The notes under the pieces were generated by a model. That model was not told the origin of the DNA. It did no database searches and was given only the letters and a program-made list of their open reading frames with translations. Position numbers and translations under genes: made by a program. Shown piece after piece: positions 44,066 through 53,304 of a DNA stretch of 64,000 nt; positions within the stretch are counted from its first letter, which is position 1; each line of letters opens with the position of its first letter. Origin of the DNA: G965200765 sp965203865 (GTDB taxonomy: Bacteria > Pseudomonadota > Gammaproteobacteria > Arenicellales > JAJDZL01); assembly GCA_965203865.1 (NCBI GenBank), contig OZ241916.1, positions 2,232,001 to 2,296,000 of the forward strand, in the 5' to 3' direction.

Positions 44066-44956
44066 ATGGTTCAAATTCCCGAGAAAATTGAAGACTACTC
44101 GAAAATCGACCCGTCAGATTTCACTTTCCCCTACGACGAAAGTAAACCATTCGGGTCATATCGTTTATCTCCATATCACAATTTTGTATACAGCCTGTTT
44201 AGAAACAACTTGCTCCCGCGCGACTTGGTATTTGATAAATTCCTCCGTTCATCCATGCGTCATTATGAAAACGGTATTGTAGACATAACAATTGCAGGAA
44301 TCTCCATGCGTATGAAGCCTGCTTTCAATACCAGTGAAGCCGGAATACTCAGACGAGGACTTCGCTACGATGAAAAAGAGTGGAAAGCTCTTGCAGATTC
44401 ATGCCGAATGACAAAAAATCCTGTTTTTATTGATATTGGGGCCAATGCAGGACTTTACAGTCTGCTTGTCACAAAAGCAGTGCCAAGTGCGCGCGTGCTG
44501 GCATTTGAACCTCATCCAGGATTTTGCAAGCAACTGAAGTTCAACTTGAATCTCAATCCGGGGCACAATATTTCTGTACATGAATATGCAATGTCAGACC
44601 AGCCTGGAAAAGTGTGGATGAAAACTCACACCAAAAACAACGCACAGACTCGAATAGAATCCGAAGGAGATGTGGAAGTTGAATGCACCACCCTGCAGAC
44701 AGTTGTGGAAAAAGAAAACCTGTCCCGTATTGATGCACTCAAGATTGATATTGAAGGGCACGAAGACAGGGCATTAGTTTCCTACTTGCGTGATGCGCCA
44801 GATTCTCTGTTGCCGCGAGCAATCGTGTGCGAGATAAACAAGAAATTATGGAAAGAAGATCCTTTGGATATTGCACTTTCCAGAGGGTATCAAGAAACGA
44901 AGTATTTCAGCTGGAACGGAAGACAAAAAAATTACATTCTTGTTTATTCAAATTAG
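44066..44956 (+). CDS. FkbM-family SAM methyltransferase (intact paralogue of the split copy)
   Basis: A 296-residue methyltransferase. SAM site PVFIDIGANAGLYS, then VLAFEPHPGF, and ALKIDIEGHEDRAL. It begins MVQIPEKIEDYSKIDPSDF, the same start as the gene split at 37288, of which it is the closest relative in the window. A TTG-less ATG start at 44066; a longer reading to 44033 is less likely as it has no homologue upstream. It marks the right end of the surface-glycan locus, separated from the rest by the mobile element and the nuclease. Confidence 0.82.
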   Translation: MVQIPEKIEDYSKIDPSDFTFPYDESKPFGSYRLSPYHNFVYSLFRNNLLPRDLVFDKFLRSSMRHYENGIVDITIAGISMRMKPAFNTSEAGILRRGLRYDEKEWKALADSCRMTKNPVFIDIGANAGLYSLLVTKAVPSARVLAFEPHPGFCKQLKFNLNLNPGHNISVHEYAMSDQPGKVWMKTHTKNNAQTRIESEGDVEVECTTLQTVVEKENLSRIDALKIDIEGHEDRALVSYLRDAPDSLLPRAIVCEINKKLWKEDPLDIALSRGYQETKYFSWNGRQKNYILVYSN

Positions 44957-45011
44957 ATTTAAACGCTGTATGTGAATAGCAGTGTCAATACTAATTTAAG
45001 AATCCCTAAAT

Positions 45012-45180
45012 TTACCTGTTATTAACGGTTTTTTTATCACGCTGTTTAGGGGTTGTATTTCTCAGTTCTCGTGGAGCCGGTTTAGATGGAGACGGAACAT
45101 TTGCTGGTGGACTAGGTTGTCCACTACGGTCTTTTTGAAGAATTTCCCTTAGGTAGCATAGTAGTTTGTCAGGTATTGTG
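45012..45180 (-). CDS. Small proline-rich protein coupled to the SLATT-like gene
   Basis: A 55-codon frame ending KKTVNNR, with DRSGQPSPPANVPSPSKPAP in the middle. It overlaps the end of the two-TM gene. A perfect AAGGAGG stands at about 45188-45194 and the codon at the right distance is ATA (45180-45178); a GTG at 45197 precedes the ribosome site. So either an unusual start codon is used or translation is coupled. I have seen similar proline-rich small proteins behind two-TM accessory genes, but cannot name the family. Confidence 0.4.
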
Positions 45181-45655
45181 ATGCCTCCTTGGCACACTTT
45201 TCATTTAGCTTTGCACTGTGTTCAATGCCAAACTCGCTGGCTTTTCCGGTTGTTTCCAAAAGTTGTTTAGAAATCAAAGATAACTTTTCAATAGCTTCTT
45301 CATCTTCAATAATGTCATGATCTAACCATAGTCTTTGTACGTCATTCTCCAGTTTGCTACATTTCATACTGATTACATGTAGCACTGATGCTTTTCTTCC
45401 ATAGTCTCTAACGAAATCCAGTGCAACAAGCAAGATGATTAAAGATGACGATAGTGTTAACAAAAATATTACCCAAGGATGAGGTAGTAATTCAAATAAA
45501 ACACCAAATTGGACCGTTGCCATTACTAATAGTCCGTATCGTGTCCATCTGTATTTTTTTAGGTAACTGTTTGTTAGTTCCTCATAATACCGAACAAGTC
45601 TATTGATATTGAAAAGGTTTTTCCAGATTTCATCTGCAACAATTTCGGAAACCAT
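45149..45655 (-). CDS. Two-TM protein, SLATT-like effector
   Basis: A 168-residue membrane protein: an N-terminal helical segment (NRLVRYYEELTNSYLKKYRW), two transmembrane helices (about residues 40-80, GLLVMATVQFGVLFELL and IFLLTLSSSLIILLVALDF), and a C-terminal cytosolic helical region (MKCSKLENDVQRLW, then LISKQLLETTGKAS). The layout is that of SLATT-domain effectors (SMODS/SLOG-associated two-TM), which are thought to damage membranes in cyclic-nucleotide-triggered defence. No SMODS or SLOG gene is next to it, so the assignment is tentative. A small proline-rich gene overlaps its end. Confidence 0.5.
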   Translation of the reverse strand: MVSEIVADEIWKNLFNINRLVRYYEELTNSYLKKYRWTRYGLLVMATVQFGVLFELLPHPWVIFLLTLSSSLIILLVALDFVRDYGRKASVLHVISMKCSKLENDVQRLWLDHDIIEDEEAIEKLSLISKQLLETTGKASEFGIEHSAKLNEKCAKEASQYLTNYYAT

Positions 45656-46481
45656 AATTAAACTCTGAAATATTCAATTGAACGAGAAACTTGAATTTAC
45701 TGAATCGTGTTGCCCAAAATAGTACCAAATTCTGATTTGAATTTCAAAATGATTATGGTGTGACCATCCAGTAGCGCCAATCTAACATAAATTCTCAATA
45801 AATAGAAGTCCGCTGTCTTGACTGGAGTTAATGGGACACGGAATAGTATTAGAATATTATTTCCAATGTCAACCAATGGGAGTATTTCCCGTTGGAAATT
45901 ATTCGGAGGCGAAATAGTCGATTTGCCAAGATTGACTGGGTATGAAATCGGATTGAACGGTGATTCTGGTACTCAACTTCATCGCCTTCGCCATCCACAC
46001 CATCTGCGACGAGATGGGCCGGCTCTGGCAGAAAGCCGGGAAAAAACTCGCTGCCCGACGCGACTTCTTCACCGACTTGGCCGTGGTACCCAAGTACCTG
46101 TACTTCCGTAACTGGAAGTCACTGCTGAACAAACTGGCGCAAGGCCGACTGACTTAGCCACCCTCGATTCTTCCAAATCCTTGTATATAATCGTTTTTTT
46201 CACTTCATTCAGGAGGTGACAATTTGACAAACCATTTAAAATGAGAATTGCTGATTCGCAAGGAGAAGTCAAAAATAAATTGTTACTTAGGTATATAATT
46301 CTCCTGATAAAGGTGACAATGAATTAGTAGCCTCAGCGAACGACAAGTGATTCGATAGTCAAATATTCTATAAATGTTAAAGAGTTAGTCGTACTGTTGT
46401 CAGATGGGAATTTGTAAATGCAAAAGATGAAAATTACAAAAGAAACAATTCGAGAATTTACGTTTGGTTAAGAGGAGTGAT
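45656..46481. other. Decayed gene pieces and a transposase C-terminal remnant
   Basis: At 45888-45990 is a fragment reading RWKLFGGE, also found near 55536-55610. At 45960-46157 the plus strand reads NFIAFAIHTICDEMGRLWQ then RRDFFTDLAVVPKYLYF, like the C-terminus of a DDE transposase, GC-rich and ending at TAG 46155. At 46211 a strong AGGAGGTG is followed by only a five-codon frame. No intact gene. Confidence 0.5.
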
Positions 46482-47630
46482 TTGATTCAAATCTGGAAAA
46501 TTATGGCAAAAAATTCGAAAACTTCGCCATTTGATATTAGCCGACCTCCTAAATCAGGGGGGTTAACCCACTCTACACCGGAGATTGAGTTTGATAAGTT
46601 AAAAGAAAAAGTAATGTTGGTGTACCGGAATTTTACTACGGGACAAAAAGATGCATATATTCGTAGTAAATTGAACTACATACCAGGAAGAAATATTTCA
46701 ACACCGTTCTGGAATCAAATGAATAGTGCGTTAGCTCATTATTACAACAATCTTTTCAGTTGGCAGCAAAAAGCAAGATTGGAGCGCGAATTTGAATATA
46801 TAACGTGGGTAGTTGATAGGGCAGTTGATATCCCATACGATGAGTGTGGGCATAGCATCCCATACGATAAATATGGGGATAGTTTTCTATCCTTCAACGA
46901 TGAAAAAATTGTAGAGTCCATATACTTTTACTTAAATTCCGATAAAAATGAGTTTTGCAATTTCATTGAACTTAGTTTCAGATTAGAAGTGATTTCCAAA
47001 GTATTGGATGAAACAGGAAAAAATAAACTGGTTGGAGCCATAAACGAGATTTTTAGTTTATATAACTCTCAACTTGAACTTACTCCATTTGTGTATGGTC
47101 ATGAAGATTTGAGTTGCCCTTCCCAAAATCGTAATGTGTTGGAATATCCAAGAGTAATCAGTAAGGTTGAACCCTTTATGCATGAACAAGCAATTGAACC
47201 AACTCTGTCAGTGCTGAGAGAGCCACATTTTCAGGAAGCAAATTCTGCATTCCTTAACGCTTTAAAGGATTATCGAAATGAGAATTTTAGTGGGTGTATC
47301 ACCAAGTGTGGAAGTGCACTTGAAAGTGTATTGATAATTTTGTGTAACAAATGCGAAATCTCATTCCCCAAAAAACGACCATCGGTAACCGAACGAATAA
47401 AACCTATTGTTCGGCATTTAGCACTTGATGAATTCCTTGCTCCTGCACTGGAGGTTATACCGAAATTAAGAAATAAATTTAGTGATGCGCATGGACGTGG
47501 TGAGGAAGTGGTAAATATAAGTCCTCATATTGCAGAATATACAGTTAATTGTACTGCATCTGCTATATTGCTGTTAGTAAATGAATATAATAATCACCTT
47601 CCATGCCAAACTGTTAGTTTTATGCAATAG
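46482..47630 (+). CDS. Abi_C / HEPN-type abortive-infection protein
   Basis: About 382 residues. The C-terminal ~130 residues match the Abi_C pattern: FLNALKDYRNENFSGCITKCGSALES, and KLRNKFSDAHGRGEE, which contains the R-x6-H HEPN ribonuclease motif, then a hydrophobic helix near the end. The N-terminal ~240 residues are not recognised. HEPN proteins of this type cut RNA when phage infection triggers them. Start uncertain: TTG 46482 sits 5 nt after AGGAG and is preferred; ATG 46503 or TTG 46464 are possible. A G6 run is at 46557-46562. No partner gene is adjacent. Confidence 0.65.
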   Translation: MIQIWKIMAKNSKTSPFDISRPPKSGGLTHSTPEIEFDKLKEKVMLVYRNFTTGQKDAYIRSKLNYIPGRNISTPFWNQMNSALAHYYNNLFSWQQKARLEREFEYITWVVDRAVDIPYDECGHSIPYDKYGDSFLSFNDEKIVESIYFYLNSDKNEFCNFIELSFRLEVISKVLDETGKNKLVGAINEIFSLYNSQLELTPFVYGHEDLSCPSQNRNVLEYPRVISKVEPFMHEQAIEPTLSVLREPHFQEANSAFLNALKDYRNENFSGCITKCGSALESVLIILCNKCEISFPKKRPSVTERIKPIVRHLALDEFLAPALEVIPKLRNKFSDAHGRGEEVVNISPHIAEYTVNCTASAILLLVNEYNNHLPCQTVSFMQ

Positions 47631-47859
47631 AATTCGACAAGGCAGGTCAGTTTATGGTGCTGAGCAAGAATTACTCGAGGACTTGAAAAATTAAATTCAT
47701 GAGTTTCAAGAACAATTGAAAGTGGTTATCAATTGATTAGCCGGCAGTTAAATTCAATTATTTGTAGTTCAGACTCATACTAGTGGAGAGTACACAGTAT
47801 GTAATTGATTAAAAAATGGATCAAATACAGTATACTTGCATTCATCACAGTTGTATCGG
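47631..47859. other. No gene seen
   Basis: AT-rich gap without a supported gene. Confidence 0.4.
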
Positions 47860-48117
47860 CCGGGTGAGGGAATAATGAGGAAGACAGTGGAGATTTCCGG
47901 GTGAGGGAATAATGAGGAAGACAGTGGAGATTTGCTTGACAGCGGAGCAGGAGAAGAAGTTGAGTATATGGGCCACGGGGCGCAAGCATGCGCGGCGGTG
48001 ACGGAGCGTGCCAGGATTGTATTGCACGCGTACACCTCGGTGGCTCATCTGGAAGCCTATCTCAAGAAGTATGTTGAAAGCCACAACAAGAACCCGCAAC
48101 CGTTCTTGTGGGGCAAT
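47860..48117 (+). mobile_element. IS630-family remnant with internal deletion and 37-bp tandem duplication
   Basis: The plus strand reads MRKTVEICLTAEQEKK to KHARR, then with a shift VTERARIVLHA, the N-terminal helix-turn-helix start of IS630 transposases; this is joined directly to YTSVAHLEAYLKKYV and PFLWGN, the C-terminal end of the same family. The catalytic core is deleted. A 37-bp unit starting CCGGGTGAGGG and holding the start codon is present twice in tandem (47860-47896 and 47897-47933). Confidence 0.75.
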
Positions 48118-48431
48118 TAATTCGTGCTAATAAAGAAAACTTGAAGCAAAATCATTATCGTATAATTTATGAAAGTCCCGAGTTTCCCCCAAATTTCAGA
48201 GCGGAAGAACATACCGCGAAAATTGAAAGTAACGTTGCTCAGGAAAAGCAAAGTCAATTTAAAAACGGCTACATTCACTTACTGAGTTCTTCCACCACAT
48301 TTGAAGTGGGAGTAGATTTGGGCGATTTGGAAGTGGTGTTTTTGCGCAATGTGCCACCGGAGCCATTCAATTATGTCCAGCGAACTGGTCGCGCAGGCCG
48401 TAGAGAAACACCCGGACTGGCAATTACTTAG
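48118..48431 (+). pseudogene. C-terminal helicase fragment (DISARM/MrfA-type SF2), truncated by IS5
   Basis: About 105 codons in frame with motifs V and VI of an SF2 helicase: HLLSSSTTFEVGVDLGDLE and LRNVPPEPFNYVQRTGRAGRR. RAEEHTAKIES just before is typical of the long DEAD/DEAH helicases of DISARM (DrmA) and MrfA/DUF1998 systems. Both sides are cut: the IS630 remnant at the left and IS5 at the right, where the stop codon (TAG, 48429-48431) is created at the junction. No other part of the helicase is in the window. Indicates a defence system that has been lost. Confidence 0.7.
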
Positions 48432-49980
48432 TCGGTCTTGAAAAACCCTATTCGTCTTGTACAAGGATTTGATTTTATTAAAGAAAAGAATCAAAGAAAT
48501 GCAAAAAAGCAGGCTTTAAATTGCCAGAAACTGTATAATAGTAGCATGGTTTCTGGCAATATTCAGGAGAAAAAATGATTCCGCCCAAGCCCAAGTTGCA
48601 GCATCAAAGTGAAATGTTTCGTATCTCCCTGACTGACGCTTGTCGCTGGGATCATCCGCTGGTTCAGCTGGCCGTGAAGATACCTTGGGAGTTGTTCGAG
48701 GACCAATTCGATGCCTTGTATTGCGAGGACAATGGTCGTCCGGGTCTTCCGCTGCGGATGATGGCGGGTCTTTTGCTGCTCAAGTATACCCGCGGTGTTT
48801 CGGACGAGGAGATGGTGGAATGGTGGCTGGACAGTCCGTATGTGCAGTATTTTTGCGGGGAGAAGTATTTTCAGCAGTATGCGCTGCTGGATGCGAGCAG
48901 TCTGTGCCGTTTTCGCGATCGCATAGGGGAATCGGGCTGCGAGTTGATTTTGAAGTCGACAGTGATTGCGGGACTGGCGGTGGGGGCTTTGAAGGCAAGC
49001 GACTTGAAGCGTGTGACCGTGGATACCACGGTGCAGGAGAAGGCGGTGTCATATCCGACGGATGCGAAGTTGCTGAACCGGTTGCGCGAGCGTCTGGTGA
49101 AGAAGGCTCGGCCGCGGGAATCAAGCTTCGCCAAAGCTATGTGCGAGTGGAACCGAGGAAGCTTTTGAAGGCGAATCGCTATGCCCACGCTCGTCAGATG
49201 AAGCGGATGAGGAAAGAAGTGAAGAAATTGCGCACGATTCTCGGTCGCGTGGTACGGGATATTGAACGCAAGGCCGGTGAAATTGCCGATACTACTTCGG
49301 CTCGCTTGAAGGCGGATCTGGAGCAAGACATGGAACTGTCCAAACGCGTGATGGTTCAGAAGCGAAACAGCAAGAACAAGGTATACAGTGCGCAAGCGCC
49401 GGAAGTGGAGTGCATCAGCAAGGGCAAGCCTCACAAACGCTATGAATTCGGTGTCAAGGTGGGGATTGCAGTAACCAACCTGAGCAACTTCGTAATAGGC
49501 AGTTCGGCGTTTCCGGGCAATCCGTACGATGGTCATACTCTGGCGGCCCAGCTTGTCCAGGTTGAACGAATCACCGGGGGCAAGCCGCAAGAGGTGTTCG
49601 TAGACCGCGGCTACCGCGGTCACGGGGTGTGCGATTCGCAGGTCTTCATTTCCGGGCAGAAGCGCGGGATGAATGCCAGGCTGAAGCGCCTGCTCAAGCG
49701 AAGACAAGCCGTGGAGCCGATCATCGGACATATAAAGAACGATGGACTGCTGGGGCGAAACTACCTCAAAGGCAGCCGAGGCGACCAGATGAATGCGATG
49801 CTCAGCTGTGCCGGGCACAATATGAGAATCATGATAAGAAAGATCAGGATTCTTTGCGCCGATTTCTGGCGACCGCTCATGGCTTGCTTCGAGCTGCAAA
49901 ATCCAATGGCATTCTTCGCCTTCCTCAGAAGCCAGCCTTGCACCTGAAAATTATCTCAAACAGGGTTTTTCAGGGCCGAC
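48432..49980 (+). mobile_element. IS5-family insertion sequence, transposase frameshifted
   Basis: Inverted ends TCGGTCTTGAAAAACCCT (48432) and AGGGTTTTTCAGGGCCGA (to 49979) enclose one gene. The flanks TTAG and CTAA each fit the YTAR target type of IS5 but are not identical, so the two ends may come from recombination between copies; a solo left end near 43800-43960 supports this. Confidence 0.8.
48575..49947 (+). pseudogene. IS5-family transposase, one-base frameshift
   Basis: The first frame (ATG 48575) holds the DDE N-terminal half: GRPGLPLRMMAGLLLLKY, SSLCRFRDRIGE, and VTVDTTVQEKA with the first Asp. It shifts at about 49110 and stops at 49168; the second frame continues from LRQSYVRVE through KVYSAQAPEVECISKG, HTLAAQL, VFVDRGYRGHG with the second Asp, and IGHIKNDGLLGRNYLKG with the Glu region, to a stop at 49947. 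Restoring one base joins both into a full-length IS5 transposase. IS5 relatives can use programmed shifting, but no slippery motif was seen here. Confidence 0.85.
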
Positions 49981-49983
49981 TAA

Positions 49984-51081
49984 TTACGACTTTTTATAAA
50001 GGTCAGGCCAAATACAAGTTGCTTTCTTTGCAAGAGCTTCACGTCTTTCCTTAATTTCATCAATTGTCCATTTTTCTTTCTTCCATACACTGTCATCCAA
50101 TCGAAATTGATTTGCAACTTTAATGTAACTGTTTGCTATCTTCTTCTTTTCCTCAAACTTTTTGGCAGAAAGTTGCTGGTTGAGGTTAAGCGAGGGTACG
50201 AGGGTAAGATTTCCAATATTGTTAACCCACTTATCGTGTTCTGACTCGGATATATTCTTCCAATTGTCGTTATAAGTGTAAGGCATGACGTGTTCAATTT
50301 CAAAATGCTCGACCATTGGAGAAAGTTCACCTGCATGATAGCCTTGCAATCGATATAAAATCAGTCTGCACCAATCATAACTCAGGTGACCCCCTCCATA
50401 GAAATCTATCTCTTTAAGCTTCTCACATAAATCTTTATCATTTGGAAACTCATATTTGGAATCTTCTTCTTTCATTTTTTCCATGGCATCTAGAAACGAC
50501 CTCAAGGGGTCGTTCTCACATATCAATGGAGTCATCTTGTAAAATATTTCCCAATGATTCGTCTCCTTCACCACTGCAAGCCTTATGCGATAGCTTTCCA
50601 ATAAAGACAGCATTTTCTTATATGTTTCTTCATCTAGTTTTCCCAATTTCAATAAATCGCGAAGTTTCATTATAAGAATTGCGGGTGTATACCCAGTCAA
50701 CCTTAAATTTCTATGTTCCTTAAATTCAGGATTGTAATCAGGGTCGTTAGCAAGTATGTAATCAACGTAGAAATCAGCGTATTCCTGCATAGATTTCAAG
50801 TTTTCTTCTGTTTTTAGCAACTCTTCGAGCTTTCCCTTGAGATCGTGCTGGCTGTATTCCGAAGAGTCGTTCTGAAGTATTACATAATCATAGATAAAAT
50901 AGCCTATCCAGTCTGGGGAGATTTTAAATTTCTCTTCAATTTTTTTCCAATGGTCTTTCCAATGATTGTATAAATAGTCCTGCTCGGATTTGCCCCAACT
51001 ATTGAAGGGCCAATCACGAATCCAGTCTGTATTCGTAGTATCTGAGCGAATACTTTCATCTCTAGTATTTTCTTCTTCCAT
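49984..51081 (-). CDS. DUF1524/HNH nuclease, GmrSD-like C-terminal type
   Basis: About 365 residues. The C-terminal part carries the GmrSD HNH domain: FEIEHVMPYTYNDNW (catalytic His in EHVMP), then NNIGNLTLVPSLNLNQQL and KKFEEKKKIA. The N-terminal ~250 residues have no DUF262 motif. ATG 51081 is preferred because GGAGG lies 8 nt upstream; a TTG at 51096 is part of that site. The IS5 right end lies 4 bp past its stop. It stands 280 bp from a DUF262-HNH gene on the same strand, so the two may form one type IV restriction locus aimed at modified phage DNA, by analogy with GmrSD and BrxU. Confidence 0.7.
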   Translation of the reverse strand: MEEENTRDESIRSDTTNTDWIRDWPFNSWGKSEQDYLYNHWKDHWKKIEEKFKISPDWIGYFIYDYVILQNDSSEYSQHDLKGKLEELLKTEENLKSMQEYADFYVDYILANDPDYNPEFKEHRNLRLTGYTPAILIMKLRDLLKLGKLDEETYKKMLSLLESYRIRLAVVKETNHWEIFYKMTPLICENDPLRSFLDAMEKMKEEDSKYEFPNDKDLCEKLKEIDFYGGGHLSYDWCRLILYRLQGYHAGELSPMVEHFEIEHVMPYTYNDNWKNISESEHDKWVNNIGNLTLVPSLNLNQQLSAKKFEEKKKIANSYIKVANQFRLDDSVWKKEKWTIDEIKERREALAKKATCIWPDLYKKS

Positions 51082-51363
51082 GGCAATAACCTCCAACCTG
51101 GAAATCAGTGATAAGCATATTAATTTACACGCATCTAAATTGAATTAAGGATTGTCTTATAACACCACCCGCAGCAGTTTGATCTAGCATGCTAGCGAGG
51201 AAGTTTCAAATACACCAGAACCTCGCCAATTTTTTGAATGAATACAGAAGTGCTCAACTCAGGAGGCTTGTCCGGCACCGAATTGCACTAGGCAACTCGA
51301 AAGAATTCAACCCTAGCGGTTGCATGCCCTTGTGCTCACCGCCGTTATACAGATATTACACTC
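51082..51363. promoter_or_regulatory. Upstream region with shared 27-bp element and IS1380 right-end remnant
   Basis: At 51124-51150 lies TTTACACGCATCTAAATTGA and following bases, matching 24 of 27 positions at 53305-53331, both upstream of leftward GmrSD-type genes. From about 51200 to 51371 the DNA resembles the right end of IS1380 (GCATGCCCTTGTGCTCACCG and the CTTAAGCGG terminus). No gene. Confidence 0.5.
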
Positions 51364-53169
51364 TTAAGCGGCACCTGAGATTCCCGTTGCATCTCTTATT
51401 GCATCTCTTATTGTTTTCTGACGTACTTTAATGAACTCCTCATAATCTCCCATTTCAAAGGGGTTTCTCATGAGCACATTAAACGCCTCTTCCGAAATGA
51501 AGTGTGACATTAGGATATCTCTCACATCTTCGCCATATTTTTCAACTAATTCGGGTAGATATTCATTTGGAAGTTTATCCCCGATGACCTCGCGGTTAGT
51601 TGTAGATGTAAGTAGTGTTCGATTCAAAATTGTATCAATTGAAATTCCCTCATTGAATTTCTGCTTTGCTCCCCATGATTTGGGGACTATATGGTGGTCA
51701 TCGATATTATCATACTGAGGAGCTTCTCCGGTATACCAGTCTGTTGCTTTTTCTAATACAAGAAGATTAAAAACACCATTGTATATTGAAGTACCTCCTC
51801 TTGTCTCTGTATAAAGATTAATACGTGGAACTTGTTCTTGAGCCTCGGCAAAAAACGATGGTTTGATATCATGTTCAACCCATTTTTTAACGTCAATGAA
51901 ATCCTTTGCAGTGGTTACTTGAACAGAGCCCGAATAGCGCCTTAAAAATACGCTTATCCAGTACCAACTACGAATTTTGTGGTTTGCATCTAGTTGTTTA
52001 TCAAACGAAATATGCTTTGTCCATTCATTCAAAGCTGCAAATGGAGGTAGAATTGAGGCATAGGGAATGAATTTAGATGATATTGCACCATACTCCTGAG
52101 AACTCTTTAGTAATTCTATTACTGATTTCATTGAGTTTACAGCCGCCGTCCAATACTCTTTGAACTTACTACCATTCGAAAATAAAATATCTATACTTAG
52201 ATGCCCATTGTAGTCTCGAATTTTTCGTTCTCGGCCTGGAATAAGATAGTAAAGATATTTAGGTGAGCAGTAATCTTGTTTAAGTATCGACATTACTTGT
52301 AGAAGATAAACATTCATCCGATCCGAATCAACAAAACTAAGCTCTAGTTCAGCATCTTGATACATTTGCTTCAATTGAATACCTTGCGGTGTCAGCATTG
52401 CATTAATCAAATCGAAAATATCCAATTTCATTCCTCTGCTATTAATTTGCGTAAAGATGTCACAAACTTTGTCAATTTCAATATCTTTATCAAGTTCTAT
52501 GAATGAAACATGGTAACTATTGATTAACTCAACAAGATACTCATAAAATAATCGTGCATTTTTGGCATGCTTTGAAGCAACCGAAACCTTCTCATCGGTT
52601 TTTTCTCTGTTTGCAATATCAACTTGCCCTTTCCAATAATCTTCATAACCTCGTAGCCAATCGTGCATTCCAATGGTATCACCAATAACAGACAGCGGAA
52701 AAATATTCTTGGCAAATTGATTTGTTCTATCTTCTAATAGTTTTTCTCCCTTTTGGCCGTATTCATAAAAAAATGCATCGTCATAATTTTGCCCCATAAA
52801 CTGGTCAACATAAACAAAGAAAAGGAATCTACTTGCTCGATTAGGATATGATGTGGTGGGCCCCATAAAAGCGTAGTACATCGCTGTGAGTCGTTGTTGT
52901 CCATCAAGAACTATTTTCGAACGATTATCTTTTCCTTTAACGCCATCAATCGGTTTACATGCTAGTACATCAAAAATCTCGTCTTTGCCTTTCCACAACA
53001 ATAGATTTCCTATATAGTAATCAAGAAAAATAGACCGTATTAATTCCCTCACATGCGAAGGTTCCCACTCGAAGTCTCGCTGGAAATTAGGTATGACAAA
53101 AACTCCCTTGCCAATATCACTAATTATCCCTTGCAAACTATCTTTATTTGTATTCAGGTCACCTTTCAT
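51364..53169 (-). CDS. GmrSD-like DUF262-HNH type IV restriction protein
   Basis: About 601 residues. DUF262 (GmrS-type) N-terminus: VIPNFQRDFEWEPSHVREL, GNLLLWKG, and IVLDGQQRLTAMYYA with the DGQQR catalytic motif. FTQINSRGMKLDIFDLINAM is also typical. The C-terminal HNH (GmrD-type) domain shows IDDHHIVPKSWG and NRTLLTSTTN. GmrSD proteins use nucleotide hydrolysis to cut glucosylated-hydroxymethylcytosine DNA. ATG 53169 has AAAGGA 6 nt upstream, so the longer frame to 53211 is rejected. The last two codons and stop (GCT TAA) lie inside the end of the IS1380 remnant, so the C-terminus was reshaped by the insertion. Confidence 0.85.
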   Translation of the reverse strand: MKGDLNTNKDSLQGIISDIGKGVFVIPNFQRDFEWEPSHVRELIRSIFLDYYIGNLLLWKGKDEIFDVLACKPIDGVKGKDNRSKIVLDGQQRLTAMYYAFMGPTTSYPNRASRFLFFVYVDQFMGQNYDDAFFYEYGQKGEKLLEDRTNQFAKNIFPLSVIGDTIGMHDWLRGYEDYWKGQVDIANREKTDEKVSVASKHAKNARLFYEYLVELINSYHVSFIELDKDIEIDKVCDIFTQINSRGMKLDIFDLINAMLTPQGIQLKQMYQDAELELSFVDSDRMNVYLLQVMSILKQDYCSPKYLYYLIPGRERKIRDYNGHLSIDILFSNGSKFKEYWTAAVNSMKSVIELLKSSQEYGAISSKFIPYASILPPFAALNEWTKHISFDKQLDANHKIRSWYWISVFLRRYSGSVQVTTAKDFIDVKKWVEHDIKPSFFAEAQEQVPRINLYTETRGGTSIYNGVFNLLVLEKATDWYTGEAPQYDNIDDHHIVPKSWGAKQKFNEGISIDTILNRTLLTSTTNREVIGDKLPNEYLPELVEKYGEDVRDILMSHFISEEAFNVLMRNPFEMGDYEEFIKVRQKTIRDAIRDATGISGAA

Positions 53170-53304
53170 TGGATTTCCTTTGGTTTTTGAATTAAACGCT
53201 AATAAGACCATTCAATTTATGCGATAGGATAGCATTTTCAGGATTCTACGACAATACAAATTTTAGCAATATTTTACCAGCGAGATTGAGTGTCTAAAGA
53301 TTAG

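Noticed and set aside
46211..46240. Strong AGGAGGTG followed by TTG as a gene start
   Set aside because: The frame ends after five codons and the neighbouring ATG frame is only 29 codons without similarity; probably the start of a lost gene.
48871..49899. A long minus-strand frame opposite the IS5 transposase
   Set aside because: Same cause; no domain, and the plus strand explains the conservation.
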